NCBI RefSeq assembly: GCF_001028625.1
Contig: NZ_CP011805.1
Span: forward strand, 2,527,001 to 2,591,000
Source: Pelagerythrobacter marensis
Lineage (GTDB): Bacteria; Pseudomonadota; Alphaproteobacteria; Sphingomonadales; Sphingomonadaceae
Length of the DNA: 64,000 nt
Direction of reading: 5' to 3'
Shown here: positions 17,671-25,474 of the stretch, in pieces
How positions within the stretch are numbered: position 1 is the stretch's first letter
How the letters are laid out: the number at the start of each line of letters is the position of its first letter
Notes under the pieces: generated by a model
What the model saw: only the letters and a program-made list of their open reading frames with translations
Databases searched by the model: none
What the model was told of the DNA's origin: nothing
Program-made: the position numbers and the translations under genes

Positions 17671-18426
17671 TTAGGCCGCGTCGTCGAACCCTGCGGCAAT
17701 CCCGTCGTGCAGGCTATTGGCGTAGGTTCGCAATTCTCCTGCGAACGTATGGTCCGGGCGCCGCCGCAGGAAGCCCTCGACCAGCGCGATGATCGCGGGC
17801 TCGAGCCGCAGTCCATTCGTGCCCTGGGCGACGAGCCAGCCGATCTTCGCAATGGCAAGCAGCGGGCAGTCGAGTTCGACGTGATCGCGCAAGCTCTGCC
17901 AAGCGGCGTCGCTGGCCGGCCGGGGCACGCTCGGTTTCGCTGCGACGACGTCAAACGGCACGCCCATACGCAACAGCATTTGGGAAAGGTGAGTCCAGGT
18001 GCGGCCGCCGCCCTTCAGCTGCAGCCCCAGATCGATGTGAGGCCGAGGGCCTTTCCGACCGGGTTGGTCAATGAGCTGCGGCGGTAGTCGTAGTCCGTGG
18101 GCCATGCTCGCTTGCAAGAGAATGGGAACATCCATGGCAAGTCCGCCATAGGTTAGCACCGGCTTGTCTTCGTTCGCGCGTAGATAGTCGAAGGCTTGGC
18201 GTATCACGCCTTCTTCGTCCCCCCAGTCCCGTTCACTCCAGCTGCCGATTTCGCCGGTGCTAACCCTGCCCTCATCGTCGATGGTGAACTGGAACACTCC
18301 AGCTGCCATGACGCGTTTCACCGCAACCGCGCGGCGCTGCGATGCAGGGTCCATGGCCCGATGCAGCTCGTGCAATTCCCGGTCCCAGAAGAATTCCGCG
18401 TCGAGTGCAATATACGTTTTTGCCAT
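17671..18426 (-). CDS. DEDD-superfamily 3'-5' exonuclease (PolB-exo-like)
   Basis: 251 residues. Motif I is YIALDAEFFWD at the N-terminus (D-x-E), motif II TYGGLAMDVPILLQASMAHG near 92 (N/G-x-x-D), with HIDLGLQLKG following and motif III HVELDCPLLAIAKIGW near 190. This matches the predicted 3'-5' exonucleases related to DNA polymerase B exonuclease. GAAAGG precedes the ATG. It is part of a four-gene minus-strand series downstream of the relaxase; the substrate is unknown. Confidence 0.72.
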   Translation of the reverse strand: MAKTYIALDAEFFWDRELHELHRAMDPASQRRAVAVKRVMAAGVFQFTIDDEGRVSTGEIGSWSERDWGDEEGVIRQAFDYLRANEDKPVLTYGGLAMDVPILLQASMAHGLRLPPQLIDQPGRKGPRPHIDLGLQLKGGGRTWTHLSQMLLRMGVPFDVVAAKPSVPRPASDAAWQSLRDHVELDCPLLAIAKIGWLVAQGTNGLRLEPAIIALVEGFLRRRPDHTFAGELRTYANSLHDGIAAGFDDAA

Positions 18427-18469
18427 TGTGCTTTTTCCTTTCTCTAGCTGTTGGCATCATGACGCTTCG

Positions 18470-19054
18470 TCAGAAGGGGAGCGGGCGGGCCCGCTCGATT
18501 GCTCTCCAAGCTTCCCATGCGGTCGAGAGCGAGTTTCGCTCGTCCGGAGAGAACTGCGACCACAGGAAAGCGGCCCAGAGGCATTGGGCCTCGTCTGGCG
18601 CCTTGCGCGACCGGGATAGGATGTTCGCGCCGGGTCCGGCGCGTTCGATCCGATACGCCGCGGCGATTTCCTCCAGCACTCTGTTGGCGCACTCGAGCGG
18701 AAGGATGTCGAGATCCGCGCGCTCGCGCTGCAGCAGTTGCAGGTCAGCCGGAGGAAGTGGGCCACCTGCAGCAAAGCTGTGCCGCAGATAATGTTGCGCG
18801 GTGCGCGAGGCCCTCGCGATCACCGTCGCGTGTCTAGGGATGCGCGCGGCAATTCCGTCGAGGATCGAGGCGCGCGTGGCCGTCCGATCAAACGCAGCGT
18901 GATCGATGGTGAACCGGGCGCCGGCCTTTCGGCACCGGGTGACGGTGAAGAGCGCGGTCGAACGGATTGCCGAGCGTGCGGCGTGCTCGCTGGCATCGCG
19001 GATGATGACAAGCGAGCATAGGGTGTCTGGGTGCCGCCTGGAATTGGTGGTCAT
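18470..19054 (-). CDS. Hypothetical element protein
   Basis: 194 residues starting MTTNSRRHPDTLCSLVIIRD, with AAGGGACC upstream. Mixed alpha/beta composition; the last third is helical and Trp-rich (LWAAFLWSQFSPDERNSLST). No motif is recognised. It lies between the two exonuclease genes, 43 nt upstream of the PolB-type exonuclease, so it is probably co-expressed with it. Confidence 0.55.
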   Translation of the reverse strand: MTTNSRRHPDTLCSLVIIRDASEHAARSAIRSTALFTVTRCRKAGARFTIDHAAFDRTATRASILDGIAARIPRHATVIARASRTAQHYLRHSFAAGGPLPPADLQLLQRERADLDILPLECANRVLEEIAAAYRIERAGPGANILSRSRKAPDEAQCLWAAFLWSQFSPDERNSLSTAWEAWRAIERARPLPF

Positions 19055-19083
19055 GGAAATGGTCCCTTGCTGGTGAACGAAAG

Positions 19084-19116
19084 AGGGCGGCGCTCCCGCT
19101 GGAAGCGCCGCCCTCT
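19084..19116 (-). terminator. Strong intergenic hairpin / attenuator
   Basis: Perfect 12-bp stem GAGGGCGGCGCT / AGCGCCGCCCTC with a 9-nt loop, followed on the minus strand by TTTCG. It lies after the 19141 stop and 30 nt before the next start, so it can act as a partial terminator or as a processing site within the operon. Confidence 0.6.
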
Positions 19117-19140
19117 CGTGGTTGGTGAATGTAGACGCGG

Positions 19141-19689
19141 TCAGGCTGCGGCGGTGTCGACCGGGACTGCGGTGCCATCGGCATGGAAGGCGAAAGTGGT
19201 TTCTTCCCACGCACCGGATTCGAGCAGAGGACCGACCGCTTCGACCGCAGCTGCGATGCGGCTCTCGGCACGGATGCGCGCCTTCCGGCGCGTCGCAGCC
19301 TTCTCGACGGCGACCTCCCGCAGCACGCCCCGTTCGTCGATGTCGAACTGACGGCTGCGATCCATGGTCACGAGTACCAACGGCTTCTCGGCGCCGACGC
19401 AGGCCGGCTCGACCCGCACTAGGCCGATGCCGTCCAGCATTCGGAAGACCAGGAAATACCAGGCGGGGGAGGTGTCGCTCGGCGAGCTGTAAACCGCGAA
19501 CACCGCATCTTGGCGATCTTCGGCGGCCTTGCAGGCTAACGCCTCCATAACAGGCAGGGTCGCGGCGCTCACGCAGCCGAACGTAATTGCCGAGGTGCCG
19601 GTGCTTGTTTCCGGCAATCCGAGCTCAAGACGGAGGGCGAGCGCGTTCGCCCGGTGGGCTCGGAGCCCACCGACTTGGGTATTGTTCAT
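19141..19689 (-). CDS. Hypothetical element protein
   Basis: 182 residues from MNNTQVGGLRAHRANALALR; AAGGAACAG precedes the ATG. The centre (DAVFAVYSSPSDTSPAWYFL; FRMLDGIGLVRVEP) suggests a beta-sheet fold, and a basic helix follows (VEKAATRRKARIRAESRIAA). There is no known family. It is flanked by two exonuclease-containing genes and preceded by a small hairpin in its leader. Confidence 0.55.
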   Translation of the reverse strand: MNNTQVGGLRAHRANALALRLELGLPETSTGTSAITFGCVSAATLPVMEALACKAAEDRQDAVFAVYSSPSDTSPAWYFLVFRMLDGIGLVRVEPACVGAEKPLVLVTMDRSRQFDIDERGVLREVAVEKAATRRKARIRAESRIAAAVEAVGPLLESGAWEETTFAFHADGTAVPVDTAAA

Positions 19690-19758
19690 TATTCTGTTCC
19701 TTGTTTTCGGTGACGGCCATGCTGGCCGGAGCTTTTCCCTCACCCGGGAGGCTCGTAA

Positions 19759-20670
19759 TCAGCGCCTCCAGGACACCACTTCGACCTTCCGCTCTACCGG
19801 CTCCCAGGTCCAATCTGCTCGATACCGTTCGACCCAATCGACGGGGACGATGGTAGGATTGCGGCCCACCAGTTCGCGGTACCACGCGACCTCGGAGTCA
19901 TAGTCCGCTTCGCGCACGAGCTTGTGATTCACGCCGCGGTCCGCATATCGATATCCACGGCGATGCACGTCTTTTCGCAGGCGATACGGCAGATCGCTCG
20001 CCTCGAAGCGCCAGGTTGGCGATCGCGCACCGGCAAGCGCATGTGCCATCACCGTACGTCTGTCGCGGCATTCGTGTGCGAGCAAATGGATCAGGCTTGC
20101 GACGTCGTCGGCCGCGCGATGCGCGGTCGGATTGAACATCCCAGCCTGCATCAGAAGATACCCCTGCGCGCGACCGTCGAAGCCCAAAGCGTGCCAATCG
20201 ACATCCGCCATGGCGCAAATCCACGGCATCTCGCCGACCTCCGGGACGAGCATTTCGAGGTGCTGACGGTCGAATTTGGAGTGAAAGGCGAGGCATGCAT
20301 CAGCTGTCTTGAGATGCTCGGCGATCTTCTGCGGCACGAGCCGTTTGCCCGCGACCATGGTGTCGGTAATGCCAGTGATCTTTTCAATCTGTGGCTCAAT
20401 CGGCCGTGAGGGCTGCTGTAGACCGCATTTCACGCGTTCCACCTCAAGGATATGCCCCTGCAGATCGACGACGATCATCGCGACGGCGATTTCGAGGATT
20501 TCGTGATACTGGGGATCAAGGCCATCGGTCTCGAGATCGATCACCGCGATCTTCATGAAGGGCGGCCCCGCATTGGTGGGTGGTCGCCATTTCTGCAGCG
20601 GTGTTATCCGGTGCAGGACGCGGGTCTGGCCGTCGTTGCCGCGCGCGGCCGGAGTGGTTGGGGTATTCAT
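19759..20670 (-). CDS. DnaQ-like 3'-5' exonuclease
   Basis: 303 residues. Exo I is IAVIDLETDGLDPQYHEILE near 40 (D-x-E-T-D), Exo II CLAFHSKFDRQHLEML near 125, and Exo III TAHRAADDVASLIHLLAHEC near 185 (H-x-A-x-x-D). This is the DEDDh arrangement of the DNA polymerase III epsilon family. The C-terminal 100 residues are extra and basic. GAGGAACG lies just before the ATG, inside a possible leader hairpin (CCTCGTT...AACGAGG). Confidence 0.8.
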   Translation of the reverse strand: MNTPTTPAARGNDGQTRVLHRITPLQKWRPPTNAGPPFMKIAVIDLETDGLDPQYHEILEIAVAMIVVDLQGHILEVERVKCGLQQPSRPIEPQIEKITGITDTMVAGKRLVPQKIAEHLKTADACLAFHSKFDRQHLEMLVPEVGEMPWICAMADVDWHALGFDGRAQGYLLMQAGMFNPTAHRAADDVASLIHLLAHECRDRRTVMAHALAGARSPTWRFEASDLPYRLRKDVHRRGYRYADRGVNHKLVREADYDSEVAWYRELVGRNPTIVPVDWVERYRADWTWEPVERKVEVVSWRR

Positions 20671-20727
20671 GTGTCGTTCCTCGTTGTTGATGAACGAGGA
20701 CAGCCGTAGGCATTTTTCCTTCACCCC

Positions 20728-20745
20728 GCTGTCCTCCCGGACAGC
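20728..20745 (-). terminator. Hairpin between relaxase and exonuclease genes
   Basis: Perfect 7-bp stem GCTGTCC / GGACAGC with a TCCC loop, about 80 nt past the relaxase stop and 58 nt before the exonuclease start. No T-run follows, so it is weak as an intrinsic terminator; it may be a leader structure. Confidence 0.35.
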
Positions 20746-20826
20746 GTCGTTTCCCGGTTCTCATACGGCCGAGCATGCCGAACTTTTCCTAATGTGGTTG
20801 CGCGAGGGCCACTGCGCAAAGTCGCA

Positions 20827-23289
20827 TCAGAAGCCTTGGCCAAAGCCGTTTGCGATTGCCGCCTGCAGGTTGTGCCTGCTTGGAGGCTTATTGGCTTTAG
20901 ATGCCATGAGAGCGATTTCCCCGCTGAGCGCAATCGCCATAAATTCGCGTCGCCGACTTGCGGCATCATTGCGCGCCGCACCTTTGGTGGGCGTGAGAGG
21001 CTGTGCAGCGAATTGAAGGGCTTTGGCGACATTTGGCTCGACTGACCATTTTTTCAACAGGCGGTCGACGCCGCTTCCGCGCGACCCCGCCAGCGTCCAC
21101 TCGCCATGGACACCTTCCAGTTCGGCCGATCTCGAGGTCGCAGCAGTAGCAAGCCACGCCAGTTCTACCTTTTGATCGAAATCGATGATCCCGAGTGCCC
21201 GTTGAAGCCGAGGATCAGCAATGTCGCGATCTGTGAGCGCATATTTCTCCCGGAAGGGCGCTGGCACATCGTAGCCCGATCCGAGCTTCTCGACTAAGAA
21301 CGGTCCGTCCATCAGCGCTCTCAAGAACGCAAAGTGTCGCGAACTTTCCGTCGCAGGCCCACTCTCTTCGCGGCGGCTCGTCTCTTCACTATTGCCGGAG
21401 CTTGTTTCTCCTCTCGATGGGGCGTTAGCAGATGAGGAAGCAGGGTTCGATTGCGCATCGTTCTGCACCAAGCGCCGCTTGGAATGATTCGCTTGTGCAA
21501 CCGGACCAATAGTGACCTCCCTTTGTTTGGCCCCAGAAACTCTAGGCATTGCGGGGCCGCTTTCGCCCTCAAGTTCGTCGTCAGTGGGAGCGACGGAACG
21601 GCTCTGCGTGTTCTTGCTTAAGCCGCGCTTTAAACCGTCGGCCGCCAGCTGCTTTTCACTGGGTGTATTGTCACGACTATTCCCTGATGGCGGACTACCC
21701 TTGCTCGTGACTCTTGGTGCGCCAGCTCCAATACGGATGTTGGCGGCCTCTCCCGGGATGATGCTGGGCTTCTTACTTGAGCTAGCGCTCTCGACCTCTT
21801 CAGGGTGGTCAGGAACCTTTCGCGTTTTCGCCGGATACTGGTCATGCTGAAAAACGCGGCCCGCGAGATCAGCAGGAGAGGCCACCGACTGGCCCGTTTT
21901 GATCATCTTAGCATCGGCAGTTTGGGTACGGGTCGAGTTTTGCTGTTGCGCTTGCGCCGATAGGGTATTCGGATCATCGCTTGGCCCCTCGGCCAATTTA
22001 CCCTCGTTGTCGGCTGATACCGGGCTTTTCTTTCCGGAATTCCCGCTGGGCTCCGAATCTGCTTGTTGGGCGAGCCGCTCAAGCATGGTCGTCACCCGCT
22101 GCCGTTCAATAGCATTGGGATCCAGTGTTCTCGCATCATTTCTCGCCGCCTCTTTCGTTGCGGCAGTATCGGCAAGCGACGGATCGGCTGTGCGCGGGTG
22201 GGTATCGTCCCTCCCCTGGGTCGATGCCTCTTGGATTGTTTCCGTTTCGTTGGTGGAAGCAATGGCCACAGGTGGCTGAACACGTGCGAGGGGGGACAAC
22301 GTCAGGGCCGCGTCAATTTCAGGAAGCCAGGAACCGTAGTCATCGAACAGGATCTCGGCGCACCGTAGGTGCTCCTGCGCATCCTCCATCAAGTCGTAGG
22401 TGCGCTTGAACTCTTTGCCGGAAAGCTTCTTCGGATGTTGAGGCAGGCGTTCGCTATCGGCGGTAATCCTGCGCGCGGCATGAAAATGAATATGACGAGC
22501 GCGCGATGTCAATCTTGCCTTGAGCATGGCTGCAGCGTCTCGCACGAAGCGCAGGGTCTGCGTGGGGGCATCCGTCGGATGCATCGCAAGAGGGTGCTGA
22601 CGTAAGAGTTCGCCGACTTGATGATCCCACTGACGCTGCTCGTTATCGTTCCCGTCGAGAGTGGGGTACCCCTGTTTCTCGCGCCAGTTCTGCCGGGGCC
22701 CAAGGTGGACGTCAGATTCCTTGTCGATGCCGATTTCGGATAGCTTGCCAGGGTGAAAGCGCGTCTCGCTACCAACAGCGCGTAGCTCCTCGTTCACAAC
22801 ACTTGCGTACTTCTCCTTGAGATCGAAGATCCACCCATCGTTACGCGTATCCTGGTGAACGTTGCGGTCGAAGGGGCAAGTGGTTTTCTTCTTTCCGGAG
22901 TCGGTCTTGTAGTGGAGCACGATATCCGGCTCCCACATACCCTCCCATTCTGGTTGCGGATTGGCCGCAGCTTCCTCCCACAGCTCGATTTGCCGTTTTA
23001 GCTTCCCGTTTTTGGGATAAGGCTTCCCTCTGGCAGCATAGTCGGCTTTGCTTTTTTCGAAGGCATCCATAAGCGACTGTGGTACCGCCGGGGGCGATGC
23101 GCTAGAAAGTCGCCGCATGGGTCGTGGGTGATAATCAAGGTGGTAGTGACCGTTCAGCGGATTGTTGTTCTCGTCGGCTTCGTGAAACACGCAAACGAAG
23201 GGTAGATCGCGCCTGCGGAATTCATTCGTGAATTTTTCCAAGACGCGTCGTTTGGCTGCGGCATCCAGTTCCTTGGGTATCTCGCCCAC
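20827..23289 (-). CDS. MobA/MobL-like relaxase, C-terminal fragment after frameshift
   Basis: Up to 820 residues as an open frame. The first 50 continue the relaxase domain of the upstream fragment: GEIPKELDAAAKRRVLEKFT, then FVCVFHEADENNNPLNGHYH with the H-x-H metal site characteristic of MobA/MobL nickases. The next 250 residues are moderately conserved-looking; the remaining 450 are low-complexity, polar and disordered, ending in a short alanine-rich helix. It is separated from the N-terminal part only by a missing base in a G-run at 23316-23319. As it stands no proper start exists, so it is either made by frameshifting or inactive. Confidence 0.68.
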   Translation of the reverse strand: MGEIPKELDAAAKRRVLEKFTNEFRRRDLPFVCVFHEADENNNPLNGHYHLDYHPRPMRRLSSASPPAVPQSLMDAFEKSKADYAARGKPYPKNGKLKRQIELWEEAAANPQPEWEGMWEPDIVLHYKTDSGKKKTTCPFDRNVHQDTRNDGWIFDLKEKYASVVNEELRAVGSETRFHPGKLSEIGIDKESDVHLGPRQNWREKQGYPTLDGNDNEQRQWDHQVGELLRQHPLAMHPTDAPTQTLRFVRDAAAMLKARLTSRARHIHFHAARRITADSERLPQHPKKLSGKEFKRTYDLMEDAQEHLRCAEILFDDYGSWLPEIDAALTLSPLARVQPPVAIASTNETETIQEASTQGRDDTHPRTADPSLADTAATKEAARNDARTLDPNAIERQRVTTMLERLAQQADSEPSGNSGKKSPVSADNEGKLAEGPSDDPNTLSAQAQQQNSTRTQTADAKMIKTGQSVASPADLAGRVFQHDQYPAKTRKVPDHPEEVESASSSKKPSIIPGEAANIRIGAGAPRVTSKGSPPSGNSRDNTPSEKQLAADGLKRGLSKNTQSRSVAPTDDELEGESGPAMPRVSGAKQREVTIGPVAQANHSKRRLVQNDAQSNPASSSANAPSRGETSSGNSEETSRREESGPATESSRHFAFLRALMDGPFLVEKLGSGYDVPAPFREKYALTDRDIADPRLQRALGIIDFDQKVELAWLATAATSRSAELEGVHGEWTLAGSRGSGVDRLLKKWSVEPNVAKALQFAAQPLTPTKGAARNDAASRRREFMAIALSGEIALMASKANKPPSRHNLQAAIANGFGQGF

Positions 23290-24221
23290 GATGCGGCGCT
23301 GAAGTTCAGCGAACTCCCCGCATAGTATCTGATTTGATCGGCGCGGCTTCGGGGTTTCTGTCCGTTTGATGTTTGGGCGGCGCTGCGTTCATGCCACCCG
23401 CACCCCCGGAGCGCAGCCAACGTCGCTTCAATCTCGTCCTTCTCGACGTCGATCCACTCGCTGCCGCCCGCAAGAATTTGCTCGCGCACCTTGGATGGCA
23501 AAAAGTTGCGCTGCAGAACCGACTGCCAGAACGGGTCGTCGCGGACCGGTCGAACTTTGAGCCATGGCTTTTTCTCTGGACCGGCTGCCCTGATCGCCGT
23601 CTTGGCGACGATTTTCCATGCCGGTGCGAAATCTTGCACTGCGCCCAGATTGGGAAAAATCATCGGCCCGACCTCGTCGGCAGGGACCACATCCCGCGCC
23701 ACATAGTCGGTACGGTCTTGTGCTTCCTTGGCGAGCAGGGCCTCTAACCCCGGCACTTTGTCCGCATCCTGCAAGTAATGGTCATGCTGAGCGACCGACG
23801 CGATGGCCTCCTTCGTCGAACCGCTGATTGTCTCGTGCGCAAAATGAAATGTGCGCTTACCGCTAGGTGCTTGATACGTCCGGGGGCGCGTAATCGGTGG
23901 TGCAAAGCGCTGGGCTGAAGCAATCCCCGGTTCGGCACCCCAGAGCGTGCGGGCGGGCCCACGCCTATCAAGGCCGCCGACCCTTCCGGTAATGTCTATG
24001 TCTTTCGACATGCCGTCGCTGAAGAAGTGCTTCGTTGCCAGGATGCGTGCGTCGGTCTGGATTCGGATTTTCAGTTCGGCACGACCTGCCTTTCCTTGAT
24101 AGCGATAAAGCTGACCCGCGGTCAGGTTGGGTCCGTGCATGAGCCTGACGCAATCGCTCTCCAGCGCCTTGAGGTGCTCAAGTGCTCGTCTAGCCAGCAA
24201 GCGTTTGGCTTCCATTTCCAT
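23154..24221 (-). CDS. MobA/MobL-like relaxase, N-terminal fragment
   Basis: 355 residues as an open frame, of which about 300 precede the frameshift. It begins with a coiled helix (RRALEHLKALESDCVRLM) and includes PSGKRTFHFAHETISGSTKE, which resembles the FHF..K.ISRS start of MobA/MobL nickases. Just before the break it reads RADQIRYYAG; shifting one base gives EFAELQRRIVGEIPKELD, the expected continuation. After the break it is a shadow frame. The protein would nick oriT, probably in the upstream gap. Confidence 0.66.
   Translation of the reverse strand: MEMEAKRLLARRALEHLKALESDCVRLMHGPNLTAGQLYRYQGKAGRAELKIRIQTDARILATKHFFSDGMSKDIDITGRVGGLDRRGPARTLWGAEPGIASAQRFAPPITRPRTYQAPSGKRTFHFAHETISGSTKEAIASVAQHDHYLQDADKVPGLEALLAKEAQDRTDYVARDVVPADEVGPMIFPNLGAVQDFAPAWKIVAKTAIRAAGPEKKPWLKVRPVRDDPFWQSVLQRNFLPSKVREQILAGGSEWIDVEKDEIEATLAALRGCGWHERSAAQTSNGQKPRSRADQIRYYAGSSLNFSAASWARYPRNWMPQPNDASWKNSRMNSAGAIYPSFACFTKPTRTTIR
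23316..23319 (-). other. Frameshift site in the relaxase gene
   Basis: A run of four G on the coding strand (TATGCGGGGAGTTCGC). Five G, or a -1 slip by the glycine tRNA on GGGG, would join the two open frames into one relaxase of about 1,120 residues. It could be a real one-base deletion, a programmed -1 shift or a sequencing error. Confidence 0.65.
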
Positions 24222-24878
24222 AAATGGAAGTATGGCGAAGCACAGGGATCGATCACAATCGGCTAAACGCCCATTTTTGGTTGCGTATGCGGAAATGTAT
24301 TCTTACACTTTCACATACGCAAATGAGAGCTGTTCGCAATTTACTATCGCTTCGGCTTCCCTTGATTTGCGCAAGCATACAGGTCTTAGGCGCCAGCCGG
24401 ACCTTTATGCCCTATTGCGCCTAAAAGAATTAGGGCCGCCAGCCCTTGCCAGCCCTCGAATTGGGGTGAGGCGGTTGGTCTGCTAGGATTCCCGAAAACT
24501 ATGCGAGAGCATCGGGTCTTTGGACACGTATATTCCGGCCGATGTATAGCAAGCAGGACACCCTCCGGTCAGGTGGCTGGTGTGGGCGTCGGCACCTTAC
24601 AGCTGATCGAGCGGCAAGAGGTTAATTCGCTTAGAGGCGGGCTTCTGGCGTTGCGCGAACCGTCGCCGGGCGGCCGTCGAAGCAAGTGCGCCGACTAAGG
24701 CGCCGGGTGCTCCTTGTAGGGCGGCTTCGAGTGTCCGAGCGAAGTAGGCCAGCGCTTGGGTCAGCGGCGAGGGCGGCAAACCGCGTGCCACTACGCAAGA
24801 CGGGATCAATTCAAATAGAAAAATTGCTGGATCGCAAATCCATTGACTTCAGTCACCGATCATCTAGATCGACGATCC
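24222..24878. other. Gap upstream of relaxase: candidate oriT region
   Basis: 657 bp without a convincing gene, AT-rich in its left half. It contains an inverted repeat (24281-24322), a small hairpin CCTAA-aagaa-TTAGG (24420-24434) and a tandem 10-mer GCCAGCCCTT / GCCAGCCCTC (24438-24457). Clustered repeats directly upstream of a relaxase gene are where oriT is normally found. It must also hold the relaxase promoter and that of the restriction operon. Confidence 0.45.
24281..24322. repeat. 9-bp inverted repeat upstream of relaxase
   Basis: TTGCGTATG at 24281-24289 and CATACGCAA at 24314-24322, perfect arms with a 24-nt spacer, 60 bp upstream of the relaxase start. It is suitable as a relaxase recognition hairpin or as a repressor site. 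Confidence 0.55.
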
Positions 24879-25472
24879 ATGAGAAAAAATTTTAGCCTTG
24901 ATTCGATCTCGCGCGTCAGCAGTGGCGTCGCAGTCGATCGCTCTGGCGGGGGCGCGTTTGCAGTCATGGTAGGCGACGTCGGTACCAACGTGCTGATCCC
25001 TGCAGGGCTGGGTGAAGTGGGTTTTGCAGGTGAGGATGCGCGTCTGAAGGATTTCGACATCCTCATCTCTCTCCGCGGCAAGCGGAACGGCTCGTCGGTC
25101 TTCAAGGATGATAGGTTTGAGGGACGCCCCGTCCATGCCTCGCTCGATGTAGCCGTGATCAGGTTGCATCAGCCGGACCATATGGCTGCACTTGCGCTGT
25201 CGTTCTGGTTCAATCTCGAGAGCACCCAGCACCTGCTGGCAGTGCATCGAGTTGGTAGTCATGCGTTCAGGCTCCCGCTGCCAGCACTCCGGAAATTTCA
25301 GGTTCCGCATTTCACCCCGCAGTCGGCCGACCTGTTCGTCCGTGCAGCAGTGGCAGGCCGACAGGCAATGAAACTCGAGCGTTACATCACCGCTCGCAGA
25401 GAACTCGTATTCGAAGAAATGATGACCCAAGCCGCCGCGCAGTTTCAAGGTGGCGCAGGACGAGAGGATTAG
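24879..25472 (+). CDS. Single-TRD HsdS-like specificity protein
   Basis: 197 residues with the layout of one half of a type I specificity subunit. It opens KNFSLDSISRVSSGVAVDRS; the middle is a target-recognition domain (GRPVHASLDVAVIRLHQPDH); the end LRKFQVPHFTPQSADLFVRA plus ITARRELVFEEMMTQA matches the conserved central helix of HsdS. It ends 2 nt before hsdM and is presumably co-transcribed with it. Half-size S proteins can dimerise or substitute in type I enzymes. The ATG at 24879 is chosen from domain limits; the ribosome site is weak. Confidence 0.6.
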   Translation: MRKNFSLDSISRVSSGVAVDRSGGGAFAVMVGDVGTNVLIPAGLGEVGFAGEDARLKDFDILISLRGKRNGSSVFKDDRFEGRPVHASLDVAVIRLHQPDHMAALALSFWFNLESTQHLLAVHRVGSHAFRLPLPALRKFQVPHFTPQSADLFVRAAVAGRQAMKLERYITARRELVFEEMMTQAAAQFQGGAGRED

Positions 25473-25474
25473 TC

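Noticed and set aside
24597..24809. 70-codon minus-strand frame in the gap before the restriction operon
   Set aside because: No ribosome site, TTG start, mixed codon choice and no recognised motif; left as non-coding.
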